This document shows positions 8,603 to 18,496 of a DNA stretch of 64,000 nt, one piece after another. The DNA comes from SAR202 cluster bacterium (GTDB lineage: Bacteria > Chloroflexota > Dehalococcoidia > UBA6926 > VFHL01): NCBI GenBank assembly GCA_009392005.1, contig VFHL01000005.1:105619-169618 (forward strand). Reading direction: 5' to 3'. The stretch's first letter is position 1, and each line of letters begins with the position of its first letter. The notes under the pieces were generated by a model. The model was not told the origin of the DNA. It saw only the letters and a list, made by a program, of their open reading frames with translations, and made no database searches. Position numbers and translations under genes: made by a program.

Positions 8603-9493
8603 ATGAAGACTATCGGATTTATTGGTTTAGGGATTATGGGCCAACCTATGGTTCAAAATCTCATGAATGGTGGATTCCAATTAATCGTTTGGAATAGGAC
8701 AGCCTCAAAATCAGAAAAAATGGCCAAACTTGGGGTAGAGATAGGTGCCTCTCCCGCTGAATTAGCACGTCGTGCTGATGTGGTTATTTCTTGTGTCACA
8801 GATTCTGCGGACGTGAAAGAGGTAGTTTTAGGTCCTGAAGGTGTTCTCTCGGGAGCTTATTCTGATTTGGTCATGATTGATATGAGCACGATTTCTCCAG
8901 ACGTAACTCGAGAAATAAGTGCCAAACTAGGTGAGGTTGGTGTATTTATGTTGGATGCACCAGTGAGTGGCGGGCAATGGGGTGCAGTAAACGGTACTTT
9001 GTCAATAATGGTGGGTGGACCTTTGGAAACGTTTCAAGAATCTGAAGATATATTTAAGGCTATGGGCGAACGAATTGTTTATTGTGGACCGGCGGGGATG
9101 GGGCAAGTGACAAAAGCGGTGAACCAAATTATTGTCGCAGGAACTATGGCAGCTGTTTCTGAAGGGCTGATTTTTGCTGCGAAAGCGGGTGCTGATATAG
9201 CGGCTGTTTTTGAGGCGGTATCTGGTGGTGCAGCTCAATCTTGGCAGCTAGAAAATCTTGGAGCACGTATTCTTAAAGGTGACTTTGATCCTGGTTTCAT
9301 GGTGAAATTGCAACAGAAGGATTTACAGATTGTTCTTGATGCTGCACAAAAGATGCAACTACCTCTTTTTACCACGCCCATTATTAATCAGTTTTATCGT
9401 GCTCTTGAATTAGATGGTGGTGGAGATAGTGGTACTCAAGCCTATATCAAGATGTTGGAAAAAATGTCGGGTGTTGAAGCGCGGATATCGTAG
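8603..9493 (+). CDS. 3-hydroxyisobutyrate / tartronate-semialdehyde reductase family dehydrogenase
   Basis: This NAD(P)-dependent beta-hydroxyacid dehydrogenase oxidises substrates such as 3-hydroxyisobutyrate or reduces tartronate semialdehyde. The 296-residue protein starts with the Rossmann signature GFIGLGIMGQPM. It continues with the substrate-binding motif DAPVSGGQWGAVNGTLSIMVGG and the catalytic lysine in GQVTKAVNQ. I trimmed 17 residues from the ORF-track start because the family begins at MKTIGFIGLG and the preceding residues overlap the previous gene's 3' region. The exact substrate is not decidable. A valine or glyoxylate role would fit the CoA-ester module further downstream, but linkage is weak. 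Confidence 0.85.
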   Translation: MKTIGFIGLGIMGQPMVQNLMNGGFQLIVWNRTASKSEKMAKLGVEIGASPAELARRADVVISCVTDSADVKEVVLGPEGVLSGAYSDLVMIDMSTISPDVTREISAKLGEVGVFMLDAPVSGGQWGAVNGTLSIMVGGPLETFQESEDIFKAMGERIVYCGPAGMGQVTKAVNQIIVAGTMAAVSEGLIFAAKAGADIAAVFEAVSGGAAQSWQLENLGARILKGDFDPGFMVKLQQKDLQIVLDAAQKMQLPLFTTPIINQFYRALELDGGGDSGTQAYIKMLEKMSGVEARIS

Positions 9494-9529
9494 GAGCGCG
9501 ATAATCTGCAACATAACGTAGCAAACTGA

Positions 9530-10057
9530 CTAATTTTTCTGGTTGCCCGGATAGCGATCTCGCCAGTTTTCAATCACATGAATTTCACTGGACACTTTGT
9601 CATCGTCAATGTCTAGAAAAGCTACAGTCGCGTCGGTCAAAAATGAACGATATGCTTGGCCCGGATTAATATAAAGCACGCCATCTCGTTCCTCATTCAT
9701 AGGATCATGGGTATGTCCGCTCAGCACGATGTCAATCGTTTCATCGAAATCATTTAAGATTATTGCGGGATCAAATGGTGGTCCACCCCAGTAAGGATGT
9801 GTTATAGCTATGGTCTTACCATGAATTTTCAACACTTCTTGTTTTGGTAAGGCTGCTGTTATATCCGGAGAGTCCGAGTTTCCATGCACGACGATGGCTT
9901 GTTGGGCCTCTTTTTTCAGTCCTTCTGCTATTGCTATGTTGGTGAGATCGCCACAGTGGACTACTATATCTGCTTTTGGGACAAGCTTTCGAATATTTGG
10001 GTGGACTTCCTCCCATGTGCGGCAATGAGTGTCGCCCATTACCAAGATGTGAGTCAT
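9530..10057 (-). CDS. YfcE/MJ0936-type metallophosphodiesterase
   Basis: A 175-residue calcineurin-like phosphoesterase. Its metal-binding motifs appear in order: GDTH (N-terminus), HCGDLTN, GNSD, an isolated histidine in ITHPYWGG and the terminal GHTH. Length and motif spacing match the YfcE/MJ0936 group, which hydrolyses phosphodiester model substrates in vitro and has no settled biological role. It is too short for SbcD, so it does not supply the missing partner of sbcC. It is convergent with the dehydrogenase gene upstream. Confidence 0.86.
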   Translation of the reverse strand: MTHILVMGDTHCRTWEEVHPNIRKLVPKADIVVHCGDLTNIAIAEGLKKEAQQAIVVHGNSDSPDITAALPKQEVLKIHGKTIAITHPYWGGPPFDPAIILNDFDETIDIVLSGHTHDPMNEERDGVLYINPGQAYRSFLTDATVAFLDIDDDKVSSEIHVIENWRDRYPGNQKN

Positions 10058-10153
10058 AATGTCTCCTAGAGTAATATTGTGTCTTTGTAATTATTCATCC
10101 ATAAAGAAAAAGTTAGACGTTTCATGTGATAGAAGACATCGCCTAAATTGGAA

Positions 10154-10169
10154 CCTCGTTAAAACGAGG
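10154..10169 (-). terminator. Stem-loop after secF, probable operon terminator
   Basis: CCTCGTT (10154-10160) and AACGAGG (10163-10169) form a perfect 7-bp stem with a 2-base loop, directly after the secF stop. The following T tract is weak (TTCCAATTT), so it may work as a processing or stabilising hairpin instead. Confidence 0.45.
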
Positions 10170-10173
10170 CCGA

Positions 10174-11082
10174 TTAAGCATCCGCTTCATTTAGTTTGCC
10201 CAACGAGCGAGTTTCCCATGAAACAATCAATTGGCTAGCGATGAAAAGTGAACTATATGTGCCGCTAATCACACCGATTGTCAAAACAATAATGAATGGT
10301 TTTGTACTTTCGGGACCTAAAAAGATGAGGGCAGCCAAAACTAGTAGTGTAGTTAGACTAGTGTTTACCGACCTACCTAAGGTTTCAATAATGCTGAAAT
10401 TAACAGTTGTTACGAAATCTTTTGTTACTCCCTTGAGAATGTTTTCGCGCAACCGATCAAACACAACGATTGTGTCGTTAACGCTGTAACCTAGAACCGT
10501 CAACAGACCAACCAGGTACATCGAACTGATTTCAAATGGCATGATTTTAGCTATTAGCGCAGTTATGGAGATTACAATTAGCAGATCATGAGCCAATGCT
10601 ATGATCGCAGCCATACTATATCTAAACGTTCGTGGAATTTGGCGAAAGGCCCACGAAATATAAATCAAAATTCCAATCACTGCGGCAATGACGGCCACGA
10701 TGGCATTTCTGACAGTTTCTGAAGCTATAACAGGCGATACTGCTGTAAATTCAAATGCGTTAGAAATCCCATGTTTTTCTTCCAATATCCCCAGAATTTC
10801 TCCGCGCTGACTTTCTAAATTTTCAGACGCAGGGAGGCGAATGAAGAAGCTCCCATCTGAAAAGCTTTGCACTATAGCATCTGTGTAGCCAATTTGAGAT
10901 AAAGTGTTCTTAATGTCATCTTCTGTAACTTGTGAATCAAATTCAATTGTGGCTGTAACACCGCTTGAGAATTCGATTCCCCATCGCAAATCGGGGGAGA
11001 TGAATTGGCCGATCAATCCTGCAAGGATAATGATTCCTGAGGCGATGAAGTATTTAGCTCGTAAATTTACGAAATCAACCAT
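10174..11082 (-). CDS. secF: Protein translocase subunit SecF
   Basis: SecF forms the proton-driven SecDF complex that helps pull proteins across the membrane after SecYEG. The 302-residue protein has an N-terminal TM helix, a periplasmic domain beginning with the family motif GIEFSSGV, and five further TM segments including the RND-type stretch DTIVVFDRLRENI. GGGAGAACC precedes the ATG. It follows secD by 11 bases in the same operon, at its downstream end. Confidence 0.95.
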   Translation of the reverse strand: MVDFVNLRAKYFIASGIIILAGLIGQFISPDLRWGIEFSSGVTATIEFDSQVTEDDIKNTLSQIGYTDAIVQSFSDGSFFIRLPASENLESQRGEILGILEEKHGISNAFEFTAVSPVIASETVRNAIVAVIAAVIGILIYISWAFRQIPRTFRYSMAAIIALAHDLLIVISITALIAKIMPFEISSMYLVGLLTVLGYSVNDTIVVFDRLRENILKGVTKDFVTTVNFSIIETLGRSVNTSLTTLLVLAALIFLGPESTKPFIIVLTIGVISGTYSSLFIASQLIVSWETRSLGKLNEADA

Positions 11083-11093
11083 TGGTTCTCCCG

Positions 11094-12464
11094 TTATGTA
11101 TGGAACAACTTTGTTTTTTTACTTAAACCAGTGCTTGTAAACGTGCGCAAAAAGGTTCGGGTAACAATGATGGCTGTTAGCATGCTAATCATAACGCCAA
11201 AGAATAAAGTCACTGAAAAGCCCATGACAAAACTTGCTCCCAACCGCTGTGCGAACCAAAATAGAATTGCACACGTAATTATTGTTGAAAAGTTTCCGTC
11301 TCTAATCGCGGGCCACGCGCGATCAAATCCGACATCAACGGCAGATCGTAAGGATCGCCCTGCTTTGATTTCTTCTTTTAACCGTTCGAAAATCAAAACG
11401 TTTGCATCAACAGCCATACCGATCGACAATATGAAGGCCGCTAATCCGGAAAGTGTTAACGTCACAGGAATCAATTTGAAAGTTGCTAGAACCAATATTG
11501 TATAAATCATTAAAGAAACTGCAGCAGTGAGGCCTGCAAGTCTATAGTATAGGATGAGGAAAAGTACTACCAACCCTAGTCCAAGGAGCGCCGCACGTAC
11601 TCCTTGCTCAAGAGCTAATGAACCAAGCATCGGATTAATGTCAGCTTCTTGAACGAGTTCAATAGATAGAGGAAGTGCCCCTGAGTTAAGCTGTATGGCT
11701 AGGAGCCGCGCTTCGTTTAATCCTAATCCATCGATTATTCCACCCTGACCCGCCAATATGGCACTTCTTACATTTGGAGTAGATATTGGACTGTTATCGA
11801 CAAATATTCCTAAGGGGCGTCCAATATTTCTGGTAGTAACTTGTTCTAAGACTTCTTCTCCAGGCCCGTTAAATCGTAGAGTGACTTGAAACGATCCTGC
11901 GGTCTCATCTCGTCCAACTTGGGCACCGTCCGGCAGTAGTAATGCACCTGTCAATTCAACAGGAGACCCGTTTACAATACCTGTAGCTTTAACGAACTCT
12001 GGTGTGCCATCATTCATTACCACTTCACCTGCATCGTTGTACTGTAAATTACCATCTTCATCAAGTGCAGGTGTAGGTTCTCCGACTACAACTTCTCGGA
12101 AATCGAGTTCCGCAGTAGCTCCGATCAGGCCCTTTGCTTCCTCAATATTAGTGATTCCGGGCAGTTGAATTAATAAACGACGTTCTCCCATTTGCTGCAA
12201 AATCGGTTCACTAACGCCAAATTTATCGATACGTCGGTTTATATTTTGGATTAGACCTTCCATTTGGCCGGGTGATGGATTTTCATCCTCTGTTTGATAC
12301 ACCAAATGGGTTCCACCTTGAATATCGAGACCGAGACGCAGTCCGAGAGGGCCGTCGCCGCCCCGTTCAAAGCCGAGAAGGTTTATCTGTGGGAAATATA
12401 TGGCGGTTGCCGCCATACCTGTAATCAGTAGTATTGCGGCTATGCTAATAAGGTGGCGTTGCAC
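11094..12464 (-). CDS. secD: Protein translocase subunit SecD
   Basis: SecD is the larger partner of SecF. The 456-residue protein has an N-terminal TM helix, the signature GLDIQGGTHLVYQ, a periplasmic P1 region and a C-terminal TM bundle with FILSIGMAVDANVLIFERLKEE. It is shorter than the E. coli protein (615) but normal for Gram-positive and Chloroflexi-type forms. The start is GTG behind GGAGAGAGAG. The stop of cca lies two bases upstream, so the two genes are translationally close. No yajC is adjacent. Confidence 0.95.
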   Translation of the reverse strand: MQRHLISIAAILLITGMAATAIYFPQINLLGFERGGDGPLGLRLGLDIQGGTHLVYQTEDENPSPGQMEGLIQNINRRIDKFGVSEPILQQMGERRLLIQLPGITNIEEAKGLIGATAELDFREVVVGEPTPALDEDGNLQYNDAGEVVMNDGTPEFVKATGIVNGSPVELTGALLLPDGAQVGRDETAGSFQVTLRFNGPGEEVLEQVTTRNIGRPLGIFVDNSPISTPNVRSAILAGQGGIIDGLGLNEARLLAIQLNSGALPLSIELVQEADINPMLGSLALEQGVRAALLGLGLVVLFLILYYRLAGLTAAVSLMIYTILVLATFKLIPVTLTLSGLAAFILSIGMAVDANVLIFERLKEEIKAGRSLRSAVDVGFDRAWPAIRDGNFSTIITCAILFWFAQRLGASFVMGFSVTLFFGVMISMLTAIIVTRTFLRTFTSTGLSKKTKLFHT

Positions 12465-12466
12465 GG

Positions 12467-13936
12467 TTAATCTCTCTCTCCAGGAGTACCCAGGGTTGTT
12501 GCTAGTGTTAGCGCTTCCTCAGAGGTCGTAATGCGCCCTTCAAATTGCGCCTCCCTCACCTCTTCAAGAATCCTACCAAGTTTTGGGCCGGGTTTCATTT
12601 TAAGAGTTGTTATCAAATCGTGTCCGGTAATCAAACGGGGTGAATTAATCACTGGTGCTTCTTCAAACCCTCCATCAATCGTAGCTTCTGCGAGGCGAAT
12701 ATGTTGCTGCCATTCATCATTTTTAAGATTTGGCCCCACCGCGGCTAAATGGTCTGCAAAGCTCAATACTATCGTATCAATCGCCGCATCGTCGAGATCT
12801 CGGAAAAAGCGGTAAATTGCTCTTTTGGAGGGTTTTTCCCAATTCTGGCTGATTTGAATAGGGCGTAAGTGTTGTTCTACCATTATTCTCGCTAACTCGA
12901 TTTCCCGTCGGCTAAAACGTAACCTATCCATAATTTGCTTAACCACTTTGCTTCCATTGGTTGTGTGTCCAATAAATCGTATGCGTCCATTGGACTCAAT
13001 GGTTTTTGTGGCAGGTTTGGCTATATCGTGCAATAAAGCTGCCAATTTGAAAATGACATACCTTGGGAGCCCTGCGGTGATTTCTTCTTTAAAATGATCA
13101 GAGAAATTGGATTTCCAAGGGATTTGTTTGAGGATTGGGTTGTTCTTACGTGTGTTGGAACAAACGATGCGTTCTGCAAAACCTAAGGTTTCAACATTGT
13201 GATCAAAAACATTCCAGTAATGCTCTTTAGGCTGCGAAATATTTTTGTTTGATGAGAGTTCGGGGATCACTGTGCATAAAACACTAGTTCCATCCATCAA
13301 TCGTACCAAGGGTAAACTCGAGGGTAACATTAATATGCGAACAAATTCATCACGGATACGTTCTGGAGCAGTTTTTGTGAGCAAATTTGCATGTGAACGA
13401 ATCAATTTGGCCGTATCGTCTTGTAAAGTAAAATTAAGTTCTCCCGACAATCGAATAGCTCGCAAAAGTCGGATTGGATCGTCCGCGAAAACATCTTTCG
13501 ACAGAGAACGGATTTTTTTAAGGCCTATATCGCTGAGACCACCAAGGGGATCAATGATTTCATTAGTGGATATATTTGTAAGTGGCATAGCCATCGCATT
13601 CACTGAAAAATCACGTCTTCGCAAATTGCCTGTCAGATCTCCGTTGGTGGGAGAAACATCGATCGTCCAGCTTTGTTCGTTGTACTCTATCAAGGCTCTT
13701 CCTATATACCGGTCAACATCCAGAGGATAAAAATCTCCGCCAAATTGGTTCGCCAAAAAACGTGCGATTTGCAGGCTGTCTGCGTTGGTGACTAGGTCTA
13801 TATCGTTAGTCTGCTTCCCTAAAACTAAATCGCGTACGATGCCGCCAACTAAGTAAGTGCTATCCAATTCAGGAGCGAGTATCCTTTGAATCGTATTGAG
13901 AATATCCTTTTGAGATCCTTTTTTTAATTCATTCAT
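12467..13936 (-). CDS. cca: CCA-adding / poly(A) polymerase family tRNA nucleotidyltransferase with HD domain
   Basis: A class II nucleotidyltransferase that adds or repairs the tRNA 3' CCA. The 489-residue protein has the catalytic signature LVGGIVRDLVLGKQTNDIDLV near the N-terminus and the RRDFSVNAMA motif. A central RNA-binding region and an HD-type domain with LLHDIAKP (about residue 305) follow. Both tRNA genes inspected fully (Asn, Trp) encode CCA, so repair may be its main job for those tRNAs. Its ATG overlaps the def stop codon by four bases (ATGA), indicating translational coupling. Confidence 0.88.
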   Translation of the reverse strand: MNELKKGSQKDILNTIQRILAPELDSTYLVGGIVRDLVLGKQTNDIDLVTNADSLQIARFLANQFGGDFYPLDVDRYIGRALIEYNEQSWTIDVSPTNGDLTGNLRRRDFSVNAMAMPLTNISTNEIIDPLGGLSDIGLKKIRSLSKDVFADDPIRLLRAIRLSGELNFTLQDDTAKLIRSHANLLTKTAPERIRDEFVRILMLPSSLPLVRLMDGTSVLCTVIPELSSNKNISQPKEHYWNVFDHNVETLGFAERIVCSNTRKNNPILKQIPWKSNFSDHFKEEITAGLPRYVIFKLAALLHDIAKPATKTIESNGRIRFIGHTTNGSKVVKQIMDRLRFSRREIELARIMVEQHLRPIQISQNWEKPSKRAIYRFFRDLDDAAIDTIVLSFADHLAAVGPNLKNDEWQQHIRLAEATIDGGFEEAPVINSPRLITGHDLITTLKMKPGPKLGRILEEVREAQFEGRITTSEEALTLATTLGTPGERD

Positions 13937-14451
13937 GATGTCGTACTTTGAGGGTCGGCAGGTTCGATTTTTTCCAGTTTTTCGTGGCTTGCAAGATGGT
14001 CGGTGTACAAAATTCCGTTTAAATGGTCGATTTCATGTTCCAACGCTTGCGCAAGCAATTCATCAGCCTTGATGCGAATTTCCTTACTGTCAGGGGTCAT
14101 AGCTTTAACGGTTACGCGCAAGGACCTCTCAATGAAGCCTCGATATCCTGGAATGCTGAGGCATCCCTCTTCAACCTCTCGATTGCCAGAGCGTTTAACG
14201 ATGCTTGGGTTGACTAGCCGGTAAAGTATTGCGTCTGCATCTTCATTGTCTTCTGGCGGGGGGATCTCTATTGTGATCACGCGCCAGAAAGAACCGACTT
14301 GATTCGCTGCGAGTCCAATGCCATGGGCGTTCCGCATAGTTTCAACCATGTTGTCTAACAACATATTTATGGAGTGGTCTATTTGTTTAACCCTTCTCGC
14401 TCGTTGACGCAAAGCGGGATGAGGTACTGTCAATATTGGTAATAGCGCCAA
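13933..14451 (-). CDS. def: Peptide deformylase
   Basis: Removes the formyl group from nascent N-formylmethionine. All three family motifs are present: GIGLAANQVG, EEGCLSIP and the metal-binding HEIDH. The ORF track extends 30 residues upstream to an ATG. Deformylases normally start at a residue pair before LPILTVPHPAL, and a TTG at 14451 lies 11 bases after AAGGA, so I prefer that start (172 residues). The alternative longer start cannot be excluded. The gene sits between priA and cca. The usual partner fmt (methionyl-tRNA formyltransferase) is absent from the operon. Confidence 0.9.
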   Translation of the reverse strand: MALLPILTVPHPALRQRARRVKQIDHSINMLLDNMVETMRNAHGIGLAANQVGSFWRVITIEIPPPEDNEDADAILYRLVNPSIVKRSGNREVEEGCLSIPGYRGFIERSLRVTVKAMTPDSKEIRIKADELLAQALEHEIDHLNGILYTDHLASHEKLEKIEPADPQSTTS

Positions 14452-14598
14452 TTTAAAGTTTGTCCTTGACTGAATTTGCATAAACCATTTATGGAACCGA
14501 TCCAAGTATGCCAGTCGGCATGACCGGTCGCAAGTTAACAAAAATTCTCTAACTGGGTTTAACTCTTCAATGATTGGAGAAACGACAGCGTTTTTGAT

Positions 14599-17040
14599 TC
14601 AAATCAACGATACTGGATTGACATCAATTGTCCATGTATTGCCCAAAGCAATATTGTCTAAAATTTGTCCGGGTCGCGCACCTTGAATAATTAAATGCCA
14701 GCGATAACGTCCTCGTACACGTTGGATGTATGCCGGTGCCGGTCCAATCAATTTGATTTCTGACAATCCTTTAAGGGAGATTTCATCGCGTAAACGCTGA
14801 GCCATTTTTGTAGCATTAATTTCAGCACGAGATTCTGATGGATGGGTGCATATTAGGCGAATCATGTTTGTGAAAGGAGGGTAGCCTAACATATGCCGGA
14901 ACGATATTTCCTTCTCATAAAAATCTTCAAATGATATTTGTTTTACGGCTTGCATCGCGTAATTTTCGGGATCATAAGTTTGGACTATAGAGTTGCCTTG
15001 TGTAGTTCCTCTTCCAGCACGACCAGATACTTGAGATAATACTTGGAACGTTCTTTCGGCTGCGCGGAAGTCCGGAAGATGTAAACCAATATCTCCATTT
15101 ATTGCGCCCACAAGGCTTACAAGAGGGAAATGAAGGCCTTTCGCTAACATCTGAGTTCCGACGAGAACATCAGCTTCGTGCTTCAAAAATGCATCAAGGA
15201 TTTTTTTGTGAGCGTTCTGTCCTGTCGCTGTATCTCTGTCCCATCTCAAAACTCTTGCTGTGGGGAATGATTTTAAGACTTCTCGGACGACTCTTTCAGT
15301 ACCAATTCCCACGAAGCGAATCTTTTCACTCCTACATTCGGGACATATCTTCGCTGTTGTGACGGTGGCATTACATTGGTGACAGCGCAGTGCATTAGGG
15401 GCATGAAAAGTATATGCAGTTGAACAATTTTTGCATCTCTCAATATACCCACAACTTCTGCATTGGACTGATGTTGCGGTTCCGCGGCGATTCAGAAAAA
15501 GGATGGCTTGTTCATGCCGAGCAAGAGTTTCATTAATGCCATTATGAAGAGCCCTGCTGAATATACTGGTATTTCCAGCCTTTAATTCTTCTCTCATGTC
15601 GATGATGTTTACTCTCGGTAGTGATTCAAGGCGTATAGCATTATTCCCGTCAGGAACAATCCTTTCAGGGAGAGTTAACAGTTCATATTCACCAGTTGTC
15701 GTTTTGTGATAGCTAGAAATATCTGGGGTGGCGCTACCTAAAACTAAAACGGCGTTTTCCAAATGGGCGATCTCTTCCGCTAATTCTCTAGCATGGTATC
15801 TAGGTGCAGGATCCTGTTGTTTGTATGCTGCATCATGTTCTTCGTCAATAATAATTAAGCCAATATTTGGAAGAGGAGCTCCCAAAGCACTTCTAGGGCC
15901 GATAACGACATCAAACGCACCATCTTTGATAGCCTGCCATTCGCTTCGGCGCTGTCCTTGTGATAATTGGCTATGTAAAACACCAACTCGGCCTGGAAAT
16001 CTTTCGGAGAATCGTTGAATCGTTTGTGGCGTTAGCGATATTTCTGGAACTAGTACAATGCCTTGCTTGCCACGCTTTATAACTTCTGCGAGGGCTTGGA
16101 GGTAAATTTCTGTTTTGCCGCTACCTGTAATGCCATATAGCAAAAAAGGCTTGCGTCTTTTCTTGTTATCTAGTGAAGAAACAATTTTGGTTAATGCTTC
16201 ATTTTGTTTAGGAACAAGACTAAGCGGTGCAGACAGAGGAGCCTCTAAATTTACCAATAGGTCTCGATGCACATATTGCTCACTTCTACGGATGAATCCT
16301 TTTTGCTCAAGTGCTAACACTACTGATGAGGTTGCACCAGTACTTTTGAGTGCATCTATTTGTGCAAGTGATTTGTTCTCTTCGGACAAAAATTGCAGAA
16401 GTTGATATTGGCGTGTTGCGTTTCGATCTTGAAGATCCTTTAAAGCTTTCTTAAGTTCATCACCGCTAATGCTAAGTTCCAGGAATTTTCTTGTTCTAGG
16501 CTCCAATTTTTTAGATTCATTTTTGATTTCTCGTACAGCAATGCCTTCCTTCTCCAATTTTCGTAGCGCATTCATCCCGCTTGGCCCTAAAGATCGTCGC
16601 AAGCTTGGTACAGATGCCTGACCATGCTCTGCAAGGTAATCAACAACCTTCGTTTCATTTTGTGTCAGTTTATTCTGCTCTTCACGTTTTACGGTTGGCG
16701 ATAATTTCACAAAAGCGGTATTTCTTCTACGAAAAGATGGTGCTAAAAATAAAAGAGCAGATTGGAAAAGGGATACGTGGTACTGGGAGGAGACCCATTT
16801 CACAAGTTGTATTTGTCTTTCGGTCAGAACAGGTTTCTCTTCAGATAAGCTTTCAACGAAACGTGTTGCTTGGACTGGAGGTACATTTGTTAATGATATG
16901 ACTATACCCTGGACTCGCTTGGCTCCGAACAATATCCAAATAGCGTGCCCTAGAGCGATGTTCAGCCCAATCGGGATTTCGTAGGTGTAAGTCTTGGAAA
17001 TCCACGTTACAGAATCAACGGCGACTTCAGCGTAGCGCAT
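14599..17040 (-). CDS. priA: Primosomal protein N' (replication restart helicase PriA)
   Basis: PriA recognises stalled forks and reloads the replisome. The 813-residue protein has an N-terminal DNA-binding region and Walker A YGITGSGKTEIYLQAL. The DEEH box is in IIIDEEHDAAYKQQ. A zinc-binding segment has repeated CxxC pairs (CRSCGYIERCKNC, CHQC, CPEC), and the helicase C-domain contains SQVSGRAGRG. AAAGGG precedes the ATG. It follows rplS by 51 bases and precedes def, a common bacterial order. Confidence 0.95.
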   Translation of the reverse strand: MRYAEVAVDSVTWISKTYTYEIPIGLNIALGHAIWILFGAKRVQGIVISLTNVPPVQATRFVESLSEEKPVLTERQIQLVKWVSSQYHVSLFQSALLFLAPSFRRRNTAFVKLSPTVKREEQNKLTQNETKVVDYLAEHGQASVPSLRRSLGPSGMNALRKLEKEGIAVREIKNESKKLEPRTRKFLELSISGDELKKALKDLQDRNATRQYQLLQFLSEENKSLAQIDALKSTGATSSVVLALEQKGFIRRSEQYVHRDLLVNLEAPLSAPLSLVPKQNEALTKIVSSLDNKKRRKPFLLYGITGSGKTEIYLQALAEVIKRGKQGIVLVPEISLTPQTIQRFSERFPGRVGVLHSQLSQGQRRSEWQAIKDGAFDVVIGPRSALGAPLPNIGLIIIDEEHDAAYKQQDPAPRYHARELAEEIAHLENAVLVLGSATPDISSYHKTTTGEYELLTLPERIVPDGNNAIRLESLPRVNIIDMREELKAGNTSIFSRALHNGINETLARHEQAILFLNRRGTATSVQCRSCGYIERCKNCSTAYTFHAPNALRCHQCNATVTTAKICPECRSEKIRFVGIGTERVVREVLKSFPTARVLRWDRDTATGQNAHKKILDAFLKHEADVLVGTQMLAKGLHFPLVSLVGAINGDIGLHLPDFRAAERTFQVLSQVSGRAGRGTTQGNSIVQTYDPENYAMQAVKQISFEDFYEKEISFRHMLGYPPFTNMIRLICTHPSESRAEINATKMAQRLRDEISLKGLSEIKLIGPAPAYIQRVRGRYRWHLIIQGARPGQILDNIALGNTWTIDVNPVSLI

Positions 17041-17091
17041 GGTTAAACCCTTTGGGAGAGATGCCGAAACGGCTGTTATCCAGCACTGGTT

Positions 17092-17445
17092 CTATTTACG
17101 TGGAGAGACTTTCTCCTTTATACGTGCAGCTCGTCCAGTCCGGCCCCTAAGGTAATATAATTTGGCTCGTCGAACTGAGCCCCGCCTAACCACTTCTATT
17201 CTCTCTAGACGCGGATTACTAAAGAGGAATGTTCGTTCGACCCCGATATCTTGAAAAACCCGTCTCACGGTGAGGCTAGCGTTTGCCCCTCCTTTTTTGA
17301 TACGGAGAACGAAACCCTGATACACCTGTGTGCGAGTTCGATTACCTTCAACCACTTGCCAGTGGATTCGGACCGTATCTCCAGGGTTGACTTCCTCGAG
17401 GTCGGTTCTATCTTTCATTTTTAATAGATGACTTATGTCAGGCAC
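17092..17445 (-). CDS. rplS: 50S ribosomal protein L19
   Basis: A 117-residue large-subunit protein at the 30S-50S interface. Recognisable segments are GDTVRIHWQVVEG, the RVFQDIGVERTFLFSNPRLERIEV core and the basic YYLRGRTGRAARIKE end. The start is GTG with AGGAGG six bases upstream. It lies just downstream of trmD, as in many bacteria, but rpsP and rimM are not in the cluster. Confidence 0.96.
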   Translation of the reverse strand: MPDISHLLKMKDRTDLEEVNPGDTVRIHWQVVEGNRTRTQVYQGFVLRIKKGGANASLTVRRVFQDIGVERTFLFSNPRLERIEVVRRGSVRRAKLYYLRGRTGRAARIKEKVSPRK

Positions 17446-17557
17446 AGATCGCCTCCTAATTGATGCAAGGATACTCAGGGAGGAAACAGTATATCAGAGT
17501 TCCCGTGGCATCGTACATTTAATGTTTACTTAATGGAGAGCGTTTTTGTTGTGCAAC

Positions 17558-18322
17558 TTATTCATTTTCAAAATTGTGAGCAGAAAGTTTTTCTTTTAGC
17601 CAAGCTTTCTCATCGTCAGTTAAATTGGCTTCGTTTATCAAGTCCGGTCGTCTCAGAGCGGTTCGCAAGAGTGCTTGATTCCTGCGCCAGCGAGTGATTT
17701 CCTGATGGTTTCCTGAAAGTAAAATTTCTGGAATTTTCCAACCTCGGAAATTTGCCGGGCGTGTGTATTGTGGCCCCTCCAATAGGTTTTCAGCATGTGA
17801 TTCAACGATACTTGATTCTTCGGATCCTAACACTCCGGGTACTTTTCGCATTATTGCGTCAACGATCAACATTGCGGGTATTTCACCACCTGTGACGACA
17901 AAATCACCAACACTGATTTCTTCAGAAATTAAGTTTTCTCGTACGCGTTCATCGACGCCTTCATACCGACCACAAATCAAAATGATTTCAGAACATTCTG
18001 CGAGTTGATCTGCTCTATTTTGGTTGAAGGTTCGGCCCTGTGGGGTAAGCAAGATTACGGGAACATCTTCCATTGGTGAAGTTAAACCTTCTTGCACATT
18101 CTCAATAGCATATGTAAGCGGCTCTGGCTTGAAAAGCATGCCTGGTCCGCCACCATATGGAGAATCGTCGACTGTTTGATGATTTCCTGTGCCATATTGG
18201 CGGAGATCGTGCGGGATGATTTCAAATGTTCCTTGGGTGATAGCGCGACCAGTAATGCTTGCACCCAAAGGTCCAGGGAAAAGATCAGGAAATAGAGTAA
18301 TGATGTGAATTCGCATTGTCAT
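17558..18322 (-). CDS. trmD: tRNA (guanine-37-N1)-methyltransferase
   Basis: TrmD methylates G37 next to the anticodon of several tRNAs, using S-adenosylmethionine to prevent frameshifting. The 254-residue protein has the N-terminal [11 protein letters not shown] and the knot motifs [25 protein letters not shown] and [13 protein letters not shown]. The start could be the first or third codon (MTMR). It is the first gene of the minus-strand run trmD-rplS-priA-def-cca-secD-secF and is divergent from metH. Confidence 0.95.
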   Translation of the reverse strand: MTMRIHIITLFPDLFPGPLGASITGRAITQGTFEIIPHDLRQYGTGNHQTVDDSPYGGGPGMLFKPEPLTYAIENVQEGLTSPMEDVPVILLTPQGRTFNQNRADQLAECSEIILICGRYEGVDERVRENLISEEISVGDFVVTGGEIPAMLIVDAIMRKVPGVLGSEESSIVESHAENLLEGPQYTRPANFRGWKIPEILLSGNHQEITRWRRNQALLRTALRRPDLINEANLTDDEKAWLKEKLSAHNFENE

Positions 18323-18457
18323 TATGCTAAAAAATGTATTTCAGGCATCAAATTCTGATTCTACGGGAAGTTCTGTTCGCAACACAGGAATCTAAAACCA
18401 AGATTGGAATTCATCATAGCAGATAAATATTTTATTCTGATTGCGCATTTCACAGTC

Positions 18458-18486
18458 GTGTCAAGTGAATCATCCCCTGTTAGAAT
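18458..18486 (+). promoter_or_regulatory. Candidate extended -10 promoter for metH
   Basis: GTGTCA (18458-18463, four of six matches to TTGACA) is 17 bases from TAGAAT (18481-18486). A TG one base before the -10 hexamer (TGTTAGAAT) makes it an extended -10. Transcription would start near 18493, leaving a leader of about 170 bases before metH. Confidence 0.42.
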
Positions 18487-18496
18487 GAAAATTAAG

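Noticed and set aside
9530-10057. SbcD partner for sbcC
   Set aside because: The 175-residue phosphoesterase has YfcE-type length and motifs and lacks the capping and C-terminal regions of SbcD.
13245-13730. 161-codon plus-strand ORF
   Set aside because: It is antisense to cca, with no domain and no ribosome site.
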